Assembly (NCBI RefSeq): GCF_022458985.1
Contig: NC_061771.1
Location: forward strand, 30,058,322 to 30,122,321
From: Mugil cephalus
Lineage: Eukaryota; Chordata; Actinopteri; Mugiliformes; Mugilidae
Reading direction: 5' to 3'
DNA length: 64,000 bases
Position numbers and translations under genes: made by a program. Shown piece after piece: positions 33,506 through 44,960 of this stretch. The notes beneath the pieces are model-generated. The model saw only the letters and a program-made list of their open reading frames with translations, was not told the DNA's origin and ran no database searches. How positions within the stretch are numbered: position 1 is the first letter of the stretch; each line of letters begins with the position of its first letter.

Positions 33506-34809
33506 CTACCCATCACTATACCTGTAACGGTGAAATCATCTCAGGGACATTTTATATTCCGGTAGGATGCTGAAAGGTTTTCAACTTTATATTTCGCTCC
33601 ACGACACATATCTTCTGAAACTGCAAGTTTCTTTTTTATTTTAGATTTATTTCAGATCAAGCTTTTATCTAGAAAATACCAGACCATGTTTGAGGCTAAG
33701 CCAAAGGAGAACAGTTTGTGTCTGATCTGGAAAAAGGTGCAAATTAACTTGAGAGGATGGACTAAAACAAAGTGTGAAGCCTGTGTGGGATTCTACAACA
33801 AATATCTGTTGTCCTGCTTCTCACTTTCTGCTCTTTATCCTGCGTTTAAATAGACAGGACGTCTGCAGAGTTCCTGCTGTTCAGGATCAGCCTCCTTCTA
33901 CATGTAAGTATTTAAATGCATGAGAAAGAATTTTAAATGTTCACCGAGCTCCACAGGAACAGGTGGAGTCTTCAGTCCAGTTACAATGAACTTAACATCT
34001 ACCAAGGTTTACAACACAAAGACACAGCGTTAACAGCCTCCATCAACTACATCTATACTGCTGAAGGGACACACACACAACACACAGATCACAACATGTT
34101 TCAGTCTTTCTCTGTAGGAAATGCAGAGATGATTAAATTAGAGGAACCCAGAATGTCCACAGTGACCCTCCAGGGTTAAAAAGAGTCATGTAGAAACTGA
34201 CCCTGTCACTCCCTGTGGGTTCATCAGTTCTTCACGCGACAGCTGATACACGAGAGCCAGGCCCATGCAGTCTCCCAGGACGATGACCACAGTATTGCAG
34301 CGGTCACTTAAAGGCCACAAAACACACGAGGATCATAGACACAGACATTACACAATGTTCCTCAGTTAGAAAATCTCATCTGAATCATGTCAGCTGACGT
34401 TGGCATCATCAGATGCTCCACACTCAATCTAAACTGCATGAATGTGTCTGAGACTAAGACTCAGTCTAACACATTATTTTATTTTGTGTGTGTTCACACA
34501 TAAATAGACATTTAGTCGTCACTGAAGTCATTTCTTAAAGGCGCCCTGCTGAGTTTCATAGATTTTTAAAAGAACAGAAGCTATATTTACATTCAGTGTT
34601 TCTCACACAGGCTTAATAAAAGATGGACGTAGCCACCGACTCTGAACTGGAGCCAATGTGTAAGTAGCAAAGTATAAAACCACTGAGGGTCATTGGGTTA
34701 GAATCCCATTCACAAACCTTCAACAAACTTCTCACGTCAAACACTGAGTCAGCGTTTTCCCTGCAGTACTTTGATGCCATTAGTTACATTCACTTCCTTT
34801 TCACAGTTG
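33506..34809. other. Intergenic, no gene recognised
   Basis: A plus-strand frame at 33937-34179 has no known domain. I see no splice-bounded exon with a family match and no RNA gene. Confidence 0.4.
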
Positions 34810-35290
34810 TTACATAATGAAGGAGATGTTGAGCCTCAAAGACAAGAACGTTTGAGGGAGAGTCTGGTTTCCCTGACATGTGAGGTCCCATGTGACTGAC
34901 AAGCCGCTGGGTGGAGGCATCAGCGCTAACCACCGAGCCACAAGATCACCACACTGAAATGGATGAACTGGTTCCTCAGAGGGTTTCGGGAGCCTGTCAG
35001 AAACCTGTGAAGGAAACTTTGGTGAGACCTCAGTCAAACATTTCACACACTCAGTCATATAATCATCGGTCCACATCAGAGCCACTTTGTGTGGGGTCAA
35101 AGGTGGACTTGCTCCTGTGGACATAGGCCGACCCATTAATACCTCATGAGGCCTTAGTCCTGTTGTGGTATTTGAAGTACTACTACCCTCATGCCAGGAG
35201 GAATATAAGATGAGAATGTAGGTGGGAGGTCAACCACTGGCTACCACCATCTGTGGCGGCCGTCGGTCTGTCCAGCTGACCTTGTAGACC
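34810..35290 (-). mobile_element. Endogenous retrovirus pol remnant (integrase C-terminal region), broken
   Basis: The minus-strand frame contains GLRPHEVLMGRP in a retroviral integrase-like setting, with polar linker text and a degraded PxxHPFQCGD segment downstream. This matches the region near the end of pol in fish retroviral elements. It is short and interrupted, and no LTRs, gag or env are seen around it. It is an inert fossil. Confidence 0.55.
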
Positions 35291-35739
35291 CTGTTTTGTC
35301 TGTGGAAGGAACACAAACAAGACTAGGTCAAAGAGACCTGTTTAACATGATATAATAATGAAGTTTTTCCTTCACATTATAGCAGTAAATTAGAACCAGT
35401 GGAGAAAGGCCGTCCTAGCTGCACCAGAGCACTATGTGCTATAGCGTTAAAAGGGACAGCTCACATCACACGAGGACAGGACATCACAGTACACACAAAC
35501 CACGTGGTGACAAGCTACATTTCCAGCCAAAAGTTCACCCCAAGCCAACAAAGGACCAGTAAAACGCAGGAAACATTGCTCCAATCAAATCAAATCACAC
35601 TTTATTTATACAACACTTTTCATGCAAAGAAGAAAACGCAACAAGAACCAGTGGTTATTTGAGTCACTGTTGCCTTTCTATCATCTCCAACCAGTTTGCC
35701 CATTCTCCTCTGACCTCTCACATCAACAAGGCATTTTCA
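35291..35739. other. No gene; fragment of common fish repeat
   Basis: The text at 35583-35640 (caaatcaaatcacactttatttatacaacac) is a widespread fish interspersed sequence. The remainder is unrecognised. Confidence 0.4.
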
Positions 35740-35916
35740 TCCACACAACAGCCGCTCACTGGACATTGTCTCTTTTTCGGACCATTCTCTGTAAACCCTA
35801 GAGATGGTTGTGTGTGAAAATCCCAGTAGATCAGTTTCTGAAACACTCAGACCAGCCCGTCTGGCACCAACAACCAGACCACGTTCAAAGTCACTTAGAT
35901 CCTCTTTCTTCCTCAT
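35740..35916 (-). mobile_element. Tc1-like transposase N-terminal (HTH) fragment
   Basis: The minus-strand frame from MRKKEDLSDFERG through VVGARRAGLSVSET and FSHTTISRVYREWSEKE is the paired-type helix-turn-helix of Tc1 family transposases. One residue appears to be missing before DLLGF. No DDE catalytic domain follows. Dead fragment. Confidence 0.75.
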
Positions 35917-36089
35917 TCTGATGCTCAGTTTGAACTTCAACAAGTTGTCATGATTAACCTCTACATGCCAAAATGCAGTGAATTGCAGCAACGTGATTGG
36001 CTGATTATCTATTTGTGTTAACAAGCAATCGAAAGCAGCAAGTGAGTGTGTTGTCATGCAGTGTTTCAACAAGTGGCAACAGCTACATC

Positions 36090-36720
36090 TCAAAAAATTA
36101 CAATATCGTGAAAAAGTTCAGTATTTTGTCACTTCAGAAAGTGAAACTCATATATTATCTAGATTCATTACACATGAGTGAAATATTTCAAGCCTTTGTG
36201 TGTTGTAATCTTCATGATCATGGCTCACAGTGTCAGGGTTGTAGAGGGTGAGGTAGGACCCAAATGCAGGACAGTTGAGGAGGAGGCACTGAATCCGGGA
36301 TAAAGAGGTTTTTAATGAAAACAAACAGGAACAAAAAGCGCTGCGTGCGGCAGGTAATCCAACATGTAAAAATCAAAGAAAGAATCATGGACGTGGTGCG
36401 GAGACAACATCAGAAAGTAACATCAACCATGAGACGAGGAACAAAGGGAAAGTAGGGCCATAAATACACAAGAGGGCTCAGGGACGACAAGACACAGGTG
36501 AGACAGATCAGGGCAATGACACCTGGAGAAACCGATTAACAATCAAGGGACACACACGAGGAAACACAGACAGGAAATCTGAAACTTAACAAAATAAAAC
36601 GGGAAACTCAAAACATGATACAGGACGTAATCATGACACACAGATAATGAAAAAACACAGTGTCTCAGAAAATTAGAATATTACATGAGATTGATAAAAA
36701 ATATATATTTTTTTATTTTC
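36090..36720. repeat. Interspersed repeat split by a solo LTR
   Basis: The left part (36090-36230) with ctcaaaaaattacaatatcgtg and the right part (36639-36720) with ctcagaaaattagaatattac belong to one common fish repeat. They are separated by the insertion at 36231-36638. Confidence 0.5.
36231..36638 (-). mobile_element. Solo LTR, 408 bp
   Basis: The ends are TGTCAGGG and CATGACA, that is TG...CA with a five-base inverted match (TGTCA/TGACA). It is flanked by the 5-bp duplication CACAG at 36226-36230 and 36639-36643. Read on the minus strand it has a TATA-like TGTATTTATGG and a late CATTAAAAACC, so the transcription direction is probably minus. No internal retroelement body is left. Confidence 0.7.
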
Positions 36721-36790
36721 ATTTTTTTTTTTTTAAATACAATACATACAATACAAACATGAACAACAAAGAAGACACGAACAATGTGTA

Positions 36791-36792
<2 letters not shown>

Positions 36793-36828
<36 letters not shown>
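36793..36828 (+). repeat. (TG)n microsatellite
   Basis: An uninterrupted dinucleotide run of about 18 units. Confidence 0.9.
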
Positions 36829-36830
<2 letters not shown>

Positions 36831-37945
36831 ACCTATCACAACCTGCATGTTCACCAGTCAACACAACAACACAGGAACAATAATAATCATCACATTGTTG
36901 TCCATACTATAGCAAGGATATACAATGAACACACGAAGCAAAACAATGCCTCCATCAATAAGCAGCAAACAAAGAAAGCAATAATGATAATAAACAAAAC
37001 AAACAAAACCAACAGACACAAAACAACCAACAATTCTAGCGACAGCAACCACTGAAAGTGAAGGACAGTGAGAGACAGTGGAGGGGGAGGAGGAAGGATT
37101 TGTTTGATTTGTTTATTCAGTCTATTCCTAATCACTTCAATGTGGTTTCCCGGGCCCCCGCTGACCCACCGGGAACCAGCCCGAGGGCCCCCGCACCCTC
37201 CAGCCCCTGCCCCCCGCCCCCCACCGGGGCCCGCGTGTTTGTTTGTTGTTTGTTTGTAGTTGCTGATGTTGCCTGTTTGTATTTGTGAATGAATGTAGTG
37301 CATTAAAAACAGGGCGTGTGTGATGCATTAAAAAACAAGATGGAGGTTGCCGTGCCCGCCGCCTGCATGCGAGCCTTCCAGGGCAGAGAGGGGAAGGGCC
37401 AGAGGCTGGGAGCAGCCAAGACACCCCAGGCAAGGGTCCATCGGGTGCAGCCCCACAGGGACCCGAGGCCTTAATATTAGCAGGTAGCAAATATAGTCAC
37501 AGTAATAGTAACCATCATATTTATATCTGTCGCTCCTCCTCCCCCTCATTTGCTATAGGGTTAGTTGGTTATTATAATAATAATAATGGAAATAGCATTA
37601 ACAATAACGACAGCAAGGAATTATTGGAGAGAGGCAGTGGAAGGAGAAAAATAAGAGAGAAAAACTAAAAATGTAGAGGAACATTGGTAAACTATAATTT
37701 ATTAGTGAAGATACTATCTACATAAAACAATATCATACAATAACTGGAGCTACAGGTGTGTTTTTGTGGTAAGATGCAGAGACTTGATGTAATGATATTG
37801 ATGCTTCTAGTGGAATTGGCTCTCAGGCATCATGAGGGACTGTTTTGTGAAGAGAAAATGAGTGGTGACCAAATAGACAGAGATTCTTTTGCAAGCTGTT
37901 GATTGAAGTCTTCCATTGAGATGTAGTCGGATAAGAGATTTTTCC
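36829..37945. other. No gene; contains a GC-rich island
   Basis: Positions 37150-37240 and 37345-37470 are strikingly C/G-rich (runs such as ccccccgccccccaccggggcccg) within AT-rich sequence. Several overlapping frames exist there only because stop codons are rare in GC-rich DNA. No domain is recognised. Confidence 0.4.
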
Positions 37946-37949
37946 AGTG

Positions 37950-38331
37950 AGTTATGTTTATGAATGTGGACATGGACTAAATGACAAATCTTGGTCATTA
38001 CGTCGTTACACAAACAGTTATGAATTTCACCACAACAACGTCCAAACTCCCGTCTCAGGTCCTGGTTCCTCCAGAGTAGGAGTGTACCTGGATCACAGAG
38101 CAGGTCTTCTGTCTTTCTACAGCGTCTCTGAAACCATGACTCTCCTCCACAGAGTCCAGACCACATTCACTCAGCCTCTCTATGCTGGACTCTGGTTATT
38201 TAAATATGTTGGATCCACTGCTGAGTTGATTAAAGTAAAATAGACAGAAGTCTCTTCAGGGACAGTTGGTTAAAATGTGTCTTCTAGTCTCCAGGTGATT
38301 TGGTCTCCATGGTTGTAGCTGAGAGCCCATT
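37950..38331 (+). pseudogene. Inverted TRIM fragment F: SPRY C-terminus plus start of 3'UTR
   Basis: On the plus strand, opposite to all other TRIM copies, it encodes YECGHGLNDKSWSLRRYTNSY through the shared PVSGPGSSRVGVYLDHRAG and ends LIKVK with TAG at 38241-38243. The 3'UTR match continues to about 38331. RING, B-boxes, coiled coil and PRY are absent. It carries its own loop residues (RRYTNSYEFHHNN, LFKYVGST), closest to copy E. Confidence 0.85.
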
Positions 38332-38584
38332 GCCACCAGGGTGGCAGTAGTCTGAGGGCCCCAGGAAGGGTAGACAGAGCCTGTATCAGGCTTGCACTAC
38401 ACTGGTCAAAGGAGGAAGGCTACCAACACCTGCTGCATGTGTGGAAAGCACTGAACTAATGTAACTGTTGTCCTACTGTGATTTGCAGCTCCCAACTTTG
38501 TTATGACACACAAAAAAAAAAAAAAAAGGACATTGTTAGGTCATGGCGACGAGTGGGTTCATCATGATCTCTGCATTGACCTAG

Positions 38585-38618
<34 letters not shown>

Positions 38619-39576
38619 CTTTGCATGCATGTGTGTAATTTAGGGTTTTCCAACTATATCATTTATCCTGTTGCTTGAAAGACAGAGAGATCTCTGAAGG
38701 TGAAAAAAGCCAAAGTGCAGCTTGCAGTAGTTGTTTCTATGGATTTTCAATGGGTCTTAATGGGAGTGATTTTATTTTTTAATCGGGCACTACAAAAAAA
38801 ATAAAAACCCATCAAAATCAATGTTGCTACTAATAATTGACATGTCCAAGGCTCTACTAACCCCCCTAATAAAAATCCACTTTTTTTTTTTATGTTTGGA
38901 AATATTTCAGTTTTTTGTGTATTATTCACCAGTGTTTGTGATGACCTGAGTCACACCCCCTATGGTGTCCTGTGACCCCTCTCTTACACTGAATGAGAAG
39001 GTGATCCTAAACTTTTCATCACAAATTTAAAAACTTCATTGAAAAGGGAGGTGGTCCCGCAGAGGTCCAGCAGAGACATAATTGTGGCATTATTGTGAAT
39101 AAACTCTGGTCTCGTTGATCATCTTTCACGTTATTCATGATCCATCTATTCATGATCAGCGCCACTGCTAATGCTACCACTGCTGCTTCCGCTCGTCATT
39201 ATTGCTGACTGGCTTTGAATGAGGGGTTGCAGGTGGCTCTGGCTGCCTTCGTCCCTGTAAACGCAGACCGTTTTCCTCCTACGTGTCACTGAGGCCTTTC
39301 AGGTTCAAAAATATAGAATCGGGTGCAATCAGTCTCTGCCAGTTTTGATGCTTTGTTCTGGATTGTATGTAGTGGTTGTGGTTGGTTGTATGATAGAAGG
39401 ACTTTGATCACTGTTGAGGGTGATGCACCATGTTTGCCACAGAGGGCTTTAAGGTTGAGTCTGTTGTTTGCATGTTCCAGGCTGTTGATGCTTTTGGTCC
39501 AGGTCATGTTGTTTGGAAAGTCAGTTTGATCATGGTGACAAGCGCGATCTTCCAGGGTGAGGGGAAGTGTCCAGTG
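38332..39576. other. No gene; includes (GT)n at 38588-38618
   Basis: Contains a dinucleotide run and a poly(A) tract at 38512-38527. A minus-strand frame at 39286-39576 may derive from a LINE but shows no firm motif. Confidence 0.4.
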
Positions 39577-39690
39577 TGGCTTTTTTTCACAAGGCTTAGG
39601 AGTGTGTTTACGGGAATTTTTGACCATTCTTCCAGAAGCACTTTTGTGAGATCAGACACTGATGTTGGATGAGAAGGCAAGTTTTGGCTC
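39577..39690 (-). mobile_element. Tc1-like transposase C-terminal remnant
   Basis: On the minus strand PTSVSDLTKVLLEEWSKIPVNTLLSLV matches the end of fish Tc1-like transposases. The family's usual ESLPRR continuation is replaced, so the fragment breaks off there. Confidence 0.6.
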
Positions 39691-39842
39691 CACCCGTTCC
39701 ATGAAGCTCTCTGCGTACTGTTATTGAGAAAACTGTTCAGTTATTTGGCTGGGTGAGCAAATAGGTACCGTATGTACACATTATTGTGTATAATTTCATC
39801 ACTGCGCACGGATCCTTAACTTGTTGTGATGTTGGCATCACT

Positions 39843-39914
39843 TCCTTGTTAGTATAGTGGACAGTATCTCCGCCTGTCACGTGGAAGACCGGGGTTCGAT
39901 TCCCCGACGGGGAG
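39843..39914 (+). tRNA. tRNA-Asp (anticodon GTC)
   Basis: 72 nt with a full cloverleaf. The acceptor stem TCCTTGT pairs with ACGGGGA (two G-T wobbles), and the D-arm is GTAT...GTAT. The anticodon stem TCCGC/GTGGA holds the loop CTGTCAC, and the T-arm CGGGG/CCCCG has TTCGATT. A and B boxes are standard. The stem changes relative to the usual vertebrate sequence keep pairing. Only TTT follows directly and the first TTTT is about 35 nt downstream, so it could be a functional gene or a recent tRNA-derived copy. Confidence 0.85.
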
Positions 39915-39989
39915 TTTACATGTTATTGCTTGAACAAGACATTGTTATTTTCACACTCCTAAAACCACTGCCACTGCTATTCATGATGT

Positions 39990-40322
39990 AATACATATAG
40001 TTAGGTTTTATTATTTTAATTTAAGCTACTTTGTAATTAATTAATTTTAATTTATTTTATTGATTGGATTAACTCTAATTAGCCTAAAGATGATTATTTT
40101 GTATTTTGGTCTGTCTGATTGAACGCTTGTGTTAACAAATAAATCAGACGTTACTCAACAGTTACTCAGTACTTGAGTAGTTTTTTCACCAAGTACTTTT
40201 ATTTACTCTTACTCAGGTAATTATTTGGATGACTGCTTTTTACTTTTACTTGAGTCATGTTATTCTGAAGTAACAGTACTTTTACTTGAGTACAATTTTT
40301 GTCAACTCTACCCACCTCTGTA
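39990..40322. mobile_element. hAT-family element, right end
   Basis: Ends in ctacccacctctg at 40322 (inverse of CAGAGGTGGGTAG) preceded by the acttgag/agtact-rich subterminal repeats typical of Tol2-like fish hATs. Positions 40010-40075 match 56010-56075 of the left-half copy. Confidence 0.65.
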
Positions 40323-40487
40323 AACGACTGTTCGAGGCCAAAGAGCAAAATGCAGTATCACTTCTGTCCACAGTGTGGCGCTGTTCATCTGCAGAAACAT
40401 GCTGAGAATAAGGCGGCTACATAACTCATTCATCAGACATTATTAAACACATGAACATACAGAAAATTACTCATTACTACTACTATT

Positions 40488-40970
40488 ACTACTGTGGCGT
40501 CCCACAAGGTTCGGTTTTGGGGCCGAAACTTTTTATTTCATATGTCAATGACATTTGTGAAGTTTCTAAATTGTTACGGTTCATTTTGTTTGCAGACGAC
40601 ACAAATTTCTACTGTTCGGGAAACAACTTAGAAACATTATCTGAAAATACTGAGAGTGAAATGATGAAACTTCAAATAATTTGGTCTGATGAAAATAAGT
40701 TATTGTTAAATCTGATAAAAACTAAGTTTATGTTTTTGTGTAAAAGAAGTAAAGATGAAGTTTCATTATACAGTGATGGAGTTAATATTGAGAAGGTATC
40801 AGAGTTTAGGTTGTTGTGAATCATAATGGATGAAAACCTGACATGGAAGTCACATGTATCATATGTTAAAAAAGTCAAGTATGTTTTAGTTTTTAAAACA
40901 ATGAGAATGTTGTACTGTTCACTTATATTGCCTCTCTTGAGTTATTGTGCAGAAGTGTGGTAAATATAAA
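40488..40970 (+). mobile_element. Jockey-group LINE RT fragment
   Basis: Encodes CGVPQGSVLGPKLFISYVND, LRFILFADDTNFYCSG and ENKLLLNLIKTKFM, that is RT motifs with intact FADD. The frame then breaks and LPLLSYCAEVW follows. Same family as 5565-6065. Confidence 0.8.
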
Positions 40971-42549
40971 TGAGCAATATAATGCCTTTGTTCTTATTGC
41001 TGAAAACATCTGAATTGTCCACAAAGTTAAATTTAGAGACACACCAATAGTTTATTTATTACATCAGGGTTATTGAAACTCACAGAGATGATAGAACTTC
41101 AGACATTACTAATTATGTTCAAAGCCAAAATCAGAGTTTAACCAGAAAACCTGCAAAAGCTGTTTGTGTTCACTTCAGAAGATGAAAATCATAGAAGAAG
41201 ATTTGATTTTAAGCACCAAGTTGCTCAGACTACTTTAAAACAAATGTGCATTTTGGTTGTTTGAGTAAAAACATGGAATTAACTACAGGATTTAAAAAAT
41301 GTATGAATGTAGAAAAAAACTGGATGTTAATGATGAATTGTTTTGAGCTTGTAAATTTGTACTTGTATGGGTTATTGTTTATTTTTTGTTTGGTTTATTT
41401 GTGTTGTTGGTGTAGTAGGCTACCGAAAATCTATTTTTTCTTTTAACTGTTCAAGTAGAGGTCAGAAAAATATAAGAAACATTTTATTGTTGCTGCTCCT
41501 TTTCAATCATGGAGCTGTTGATAAATAAATAAAACCACAGTTAACACACATGTCAAAGACGCATGAAGGATGGTTTAATTCAATGGAAGCACAAGTCAGT
41601 GACTTGACCTTATTCTGCACTTAGATCAACATATACTAAGTATTAGTACTTTGTGGCAGAAAGTAGTAAAACGTATACTGAACAAGTAAAAGCTTTAGTA
41701 TTAAAGTATCAGTATAAGTCTTAGTATTAAGGTACTTAGTCTTAGACTTTTTACTTTTCAGTGTAAGTCAAGTATACTTCACTATACTATTCTTAAGTAT
41801 ATAAAATATAGCAGCATATAAAAAGTAAACTTCATGTATTCTGCCTCAGGTTCAGTATAAAATAATTATACTTGTAGTACCCGTGAATAAAGTACTTTTT
41901 GCTGAGGGGAGTCTAAAACTCCAAACTGTCCTCCTCCCACCAGACCAGTCTCCTCGTCTACTGAGGCTTTCAAAAGTCAACTTGTAAAGAAGTTTAACTC
42001 AACTGTAGCTCAGCTCAGAGACTGTAAATGTTCACGGTGTCTCTGAGTGTAAATCTCTCTGTCCTGATGGAGTCTGAAGGCTGCCAAAGGCTCAGTCAAC
42101 TTTCTTTATGTCTTCCTGCAGTTAAACGTCACAGCAGGTGAACAAGTGAAACGTGATGAAGACCACAAGAGGGCGCCTTCATCCTGCTCACCAGGGATGT
42201 AGTGGAGGTTAAAGCTCCTCAACTCACTTTGTCCACAGTCTGACTTCATCACATGTTATCAGGGAGATCAAATCACATTTAGAAGCTGTCAAATGATCTG
42301 GTGCGTTCAGGTCCTGTGGGATAAAAGGCCACTTTTACACATCCACTCATGTCCACATCTGTCTGGACTCTGTTTCTGTTGTTTTACCTGTTGATCAGAA
42401 CATGTTCAAGTTCTCATTAAAGTTAAATCATTTCATATGATGCACGTCACTACTTCTTTGTCAGCTCCACATTTTCTCCACAGACTTTGTTTGAGATCCT
42501 GGAATAAAGACAGGAGACGGTCATTTGTTCATGTGTGACAAACAGCAGC
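40971..42549. other. Intergenic, no gene
   Basis: The first part is the decayed LINE 3' region, and 41640-41900 is rich in agta/tact motifs. From about 42497 (gagatcctggaataaagacagg) homology with the TRIM 3' flank starts. No other gene is recognised. Confidence 0.4.
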
Positions 42550-42770
42550 TTTATTCATCATGTGAAGCTTCAGTTTGTTCTCCCATTAAATCAGTAAAGT
42601 CTGATCAATGACTCTTGTTCAGTCATTTCATGCACAGATTCACTTCATCCACACAATCAGTTAGTTGGACTCAGAATATCAGCTATGTACAATCAGATAA
42701 TGACTGATGTCCTGATTGATGATGATCATGATCACTACAGTTGACATGAGCTCGTCTCTTCATCCATTTC

Positions 42771-42801
<31 letters not shown>

Positions 42802-43281
42802 TGTGGTCTCCAAACCACTCAGTGGAAATGTAATTGTAGATTTCTTTCATTCCGAAGTCAGAACTAAATCTCTGTGATAAAGGAAGGTCTGCTGGTTTCT
42901 CTGTTGAGGCCCATGCAGCGGAAGAGGAACAACAACATACAAACACATCAACACAAATGTTGATGAGACGTTCAGAGCACAGACAAGTTCAGATTCTCAT
43001 GTGGACAAATGTCAGTTTATGTGAATCAAAGTCATGGTGAGCAGTGAGAGCCTCCGTGGCTAAACAGACACAGGAAGGAGCGCCACCCAAACAAAGTCCA
43101 ACATCAAGCAAACAACAAACCAGGAGACGACAAAGTACCGCCCACAAAGTGTGACTGACAGCTGATCTCTGAGCAGTGAAGACATGACACAACAATGAGC
43201 TCTCAGCTACAACCATGGAGACCAAACCACCTGGAGACTAGAAGACACATTTTAACCAACTGTCCCTGAAGAGACTTCTGT
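42550..43281 (-). other. 3'UTR of TRIM D with poly(A) signal
   Basis: Minus-strand AATAAA corresponds to tttatt at 42550-42555. A CAA microsatellite is at 42770-42800. The flank left of 42497 differs from B, C and E. Confidence 0.6.
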
Positions 43282-44960
43282 CTATTTCACTTTCATCAAC
43301 TCAGCAGTGTCTCCAACATGATGAGGTAACCAGAGTCCAGCATAGAGAGGCTGAGTGAATGTGGTCTGGACTCTGTGGAGGAGAGTCATGGTTTCAGAGA
43401 CGCTGTAGAAAGACAGAAGACCTGCTCTGTGATCCAGGTACACTCCTACTCTGGAGGAACCAGGACCTGAGACGGGAGTTTGGACTTTGTTGTGGTAAAA
43501 TGTGTAACTGTTTGTGTAACAACGTAATGACCAAGATTTGTCATTGGATCCAAACAAACATTCATATGACTCTCCTGCTCTGCTGATATTCTTGTATGCG
43601 ACTACTACATCAACTACTCCTCCTCTCCTCTCCACCTCCCAGTAACAACGTCCAGTCAGACTCTCTCTACTCAGGACCTGACTCCAATAGGTGAATCTGT
43701 CTGGATGATCAGAATAAGACTGAGGTTGATTCATTCTTGTTACTTTTCTGTTTCCTTCAGATAATAACAGACGTGTGTTTGCTGTGTTTGGATCCAGTGT
43801 GATTTCACATGAATATTTCCTGAATTCATGTCTGGTCTTTGGCTCTGGTTGTGGCAGTAAAACATCCACTTCAGTCACTGTCACTGAGATGTTTGTCCAT
43901 GTCTCTCTCAGAATGTCCTGTAGTTTTCTCTCTGGTCTCTGTCACAGCTGCTTTCACGCCATCAAAGTTCCTCAGAGGACGAATCTTGATGCTGGATGAG
44001 TGTGTAGACTCACTGGGTGGTGGCAGTGAGGGGTAGTTGTGTAGAAACTGGTTGTGATCCTCTGTCTTTAAGAGCTGCTTCAGCTCGGAGCCTTTCCTCT
44101 CCAGCTCAGTGATCTGCTGCTCCAGCTTCTCCTCAACATCTTTTGACTCGACTCACTTCAGTTTCCTGCTGGGATCTGACCAGCTGCTCCACATCAGAGC
44201 TTCTTTTCTGGAGGAGACGGATCATCTCAGTGAAGATCTCCCGACTGTCCTCCACTGTTTTATCAGCAGAGTGAGCCATGGCCTTCAGCTCCTGTCTAAG
44301 CAGCTCCACGTCTTTGCGTCTCTCCTCGATTGTCTGCTCGATGTTTTCTAGCATCACCTCCACCTCCTTCTGCTTCTCAGTCCTTTCTGCTGCAGCTGAG
44401 ACTGTGTCATGGCCTTTATGTTCATCCACAGAGCAGAGATAACAGATACTCTGCTGATCAGTACGACAGAACATCTTCATCACCTCATCATGACGAGAGC
44501 AGATGTTCTCCTGGAGCTTCTTGGAGGGCTCCACCAGCTTGTGTTTCTTTAATGGAGCTGCATCATAGTGAGGTTGGAGGTGTTTCTCACAGTAAGAGGC
44601 TAAACAGACCAGACAGGACTTGAAGGCTTTCAGCTTCCTCCCAGTGCAGAAGTCACAGGCCACATCTTCAGGTCCAGCATAGCAGTGATCAGCTGGAGCT
44701 GCTTGGAGTCCAGTCTTCTTCAGCTGCTCCACTAACTCTGCTAACATGGTGTTTTTCTCCAGGACAGGCCTCGGTATGAAAGTCTTCCTGCACTGAGGGC
44801 AGCTGTAGATTCCCTTCTGGTCTTCTTCATCCCAGTGGCTTTTAATACAGTTCATGCAGTAGCTGTGTCCACAGGAAGTAGTCACAGGATCCTTCAGTGG
44901 ATCCAGACAGATGGAACAAGAGAAGGTTTCTCTGTCCAGCTGAACTCCTTTCTGCTCCAT
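43282..44960 (-). pseudogene. finTRIM/TRIM16-like copy D, two single-base frameshifts
   Basis: Start ATG at 44960. The first frame runs 275 aa (RING, both B-boxes, most of the coiled coil) and ends at 44133, because a TTT run at 44141 has become TTTT. A second TTT to TTTT change at 43924 puts the SPRY (43282-43884) in yet another frame. Zinc ligands are intact and RING residues 27-29 read TTS instead of SIP. The SPRY loops are distinct (TRMNQP, RFTYWSQV, LPHHVGDT). Both lesions are +1 in T homopolymers, so either this is a young pseudogene or an assembly artefact. The truncated product would be a RING-B-box protein without SPRY. Confidence 0.85.

Noticed and set aside
34810-35136. A functional retroviral gene
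   Set aside because: Only a short integrase-end remnant is present, interrupted and without LTRs or other viral genes nearby.
36660-37055. A 131-codon plus-strand ORF spanning the TG repeat
   Set aside because: Composed of the microsatellite and Asn/Thr/Lys-rich low-complexity text. Not a plausible gene.
37058-37490. Overlapping ORFs on both strands in the GC-rich island
   Set aside because: Open frames in several phases at once are the normal result of high GC. None has a domain or splice context.
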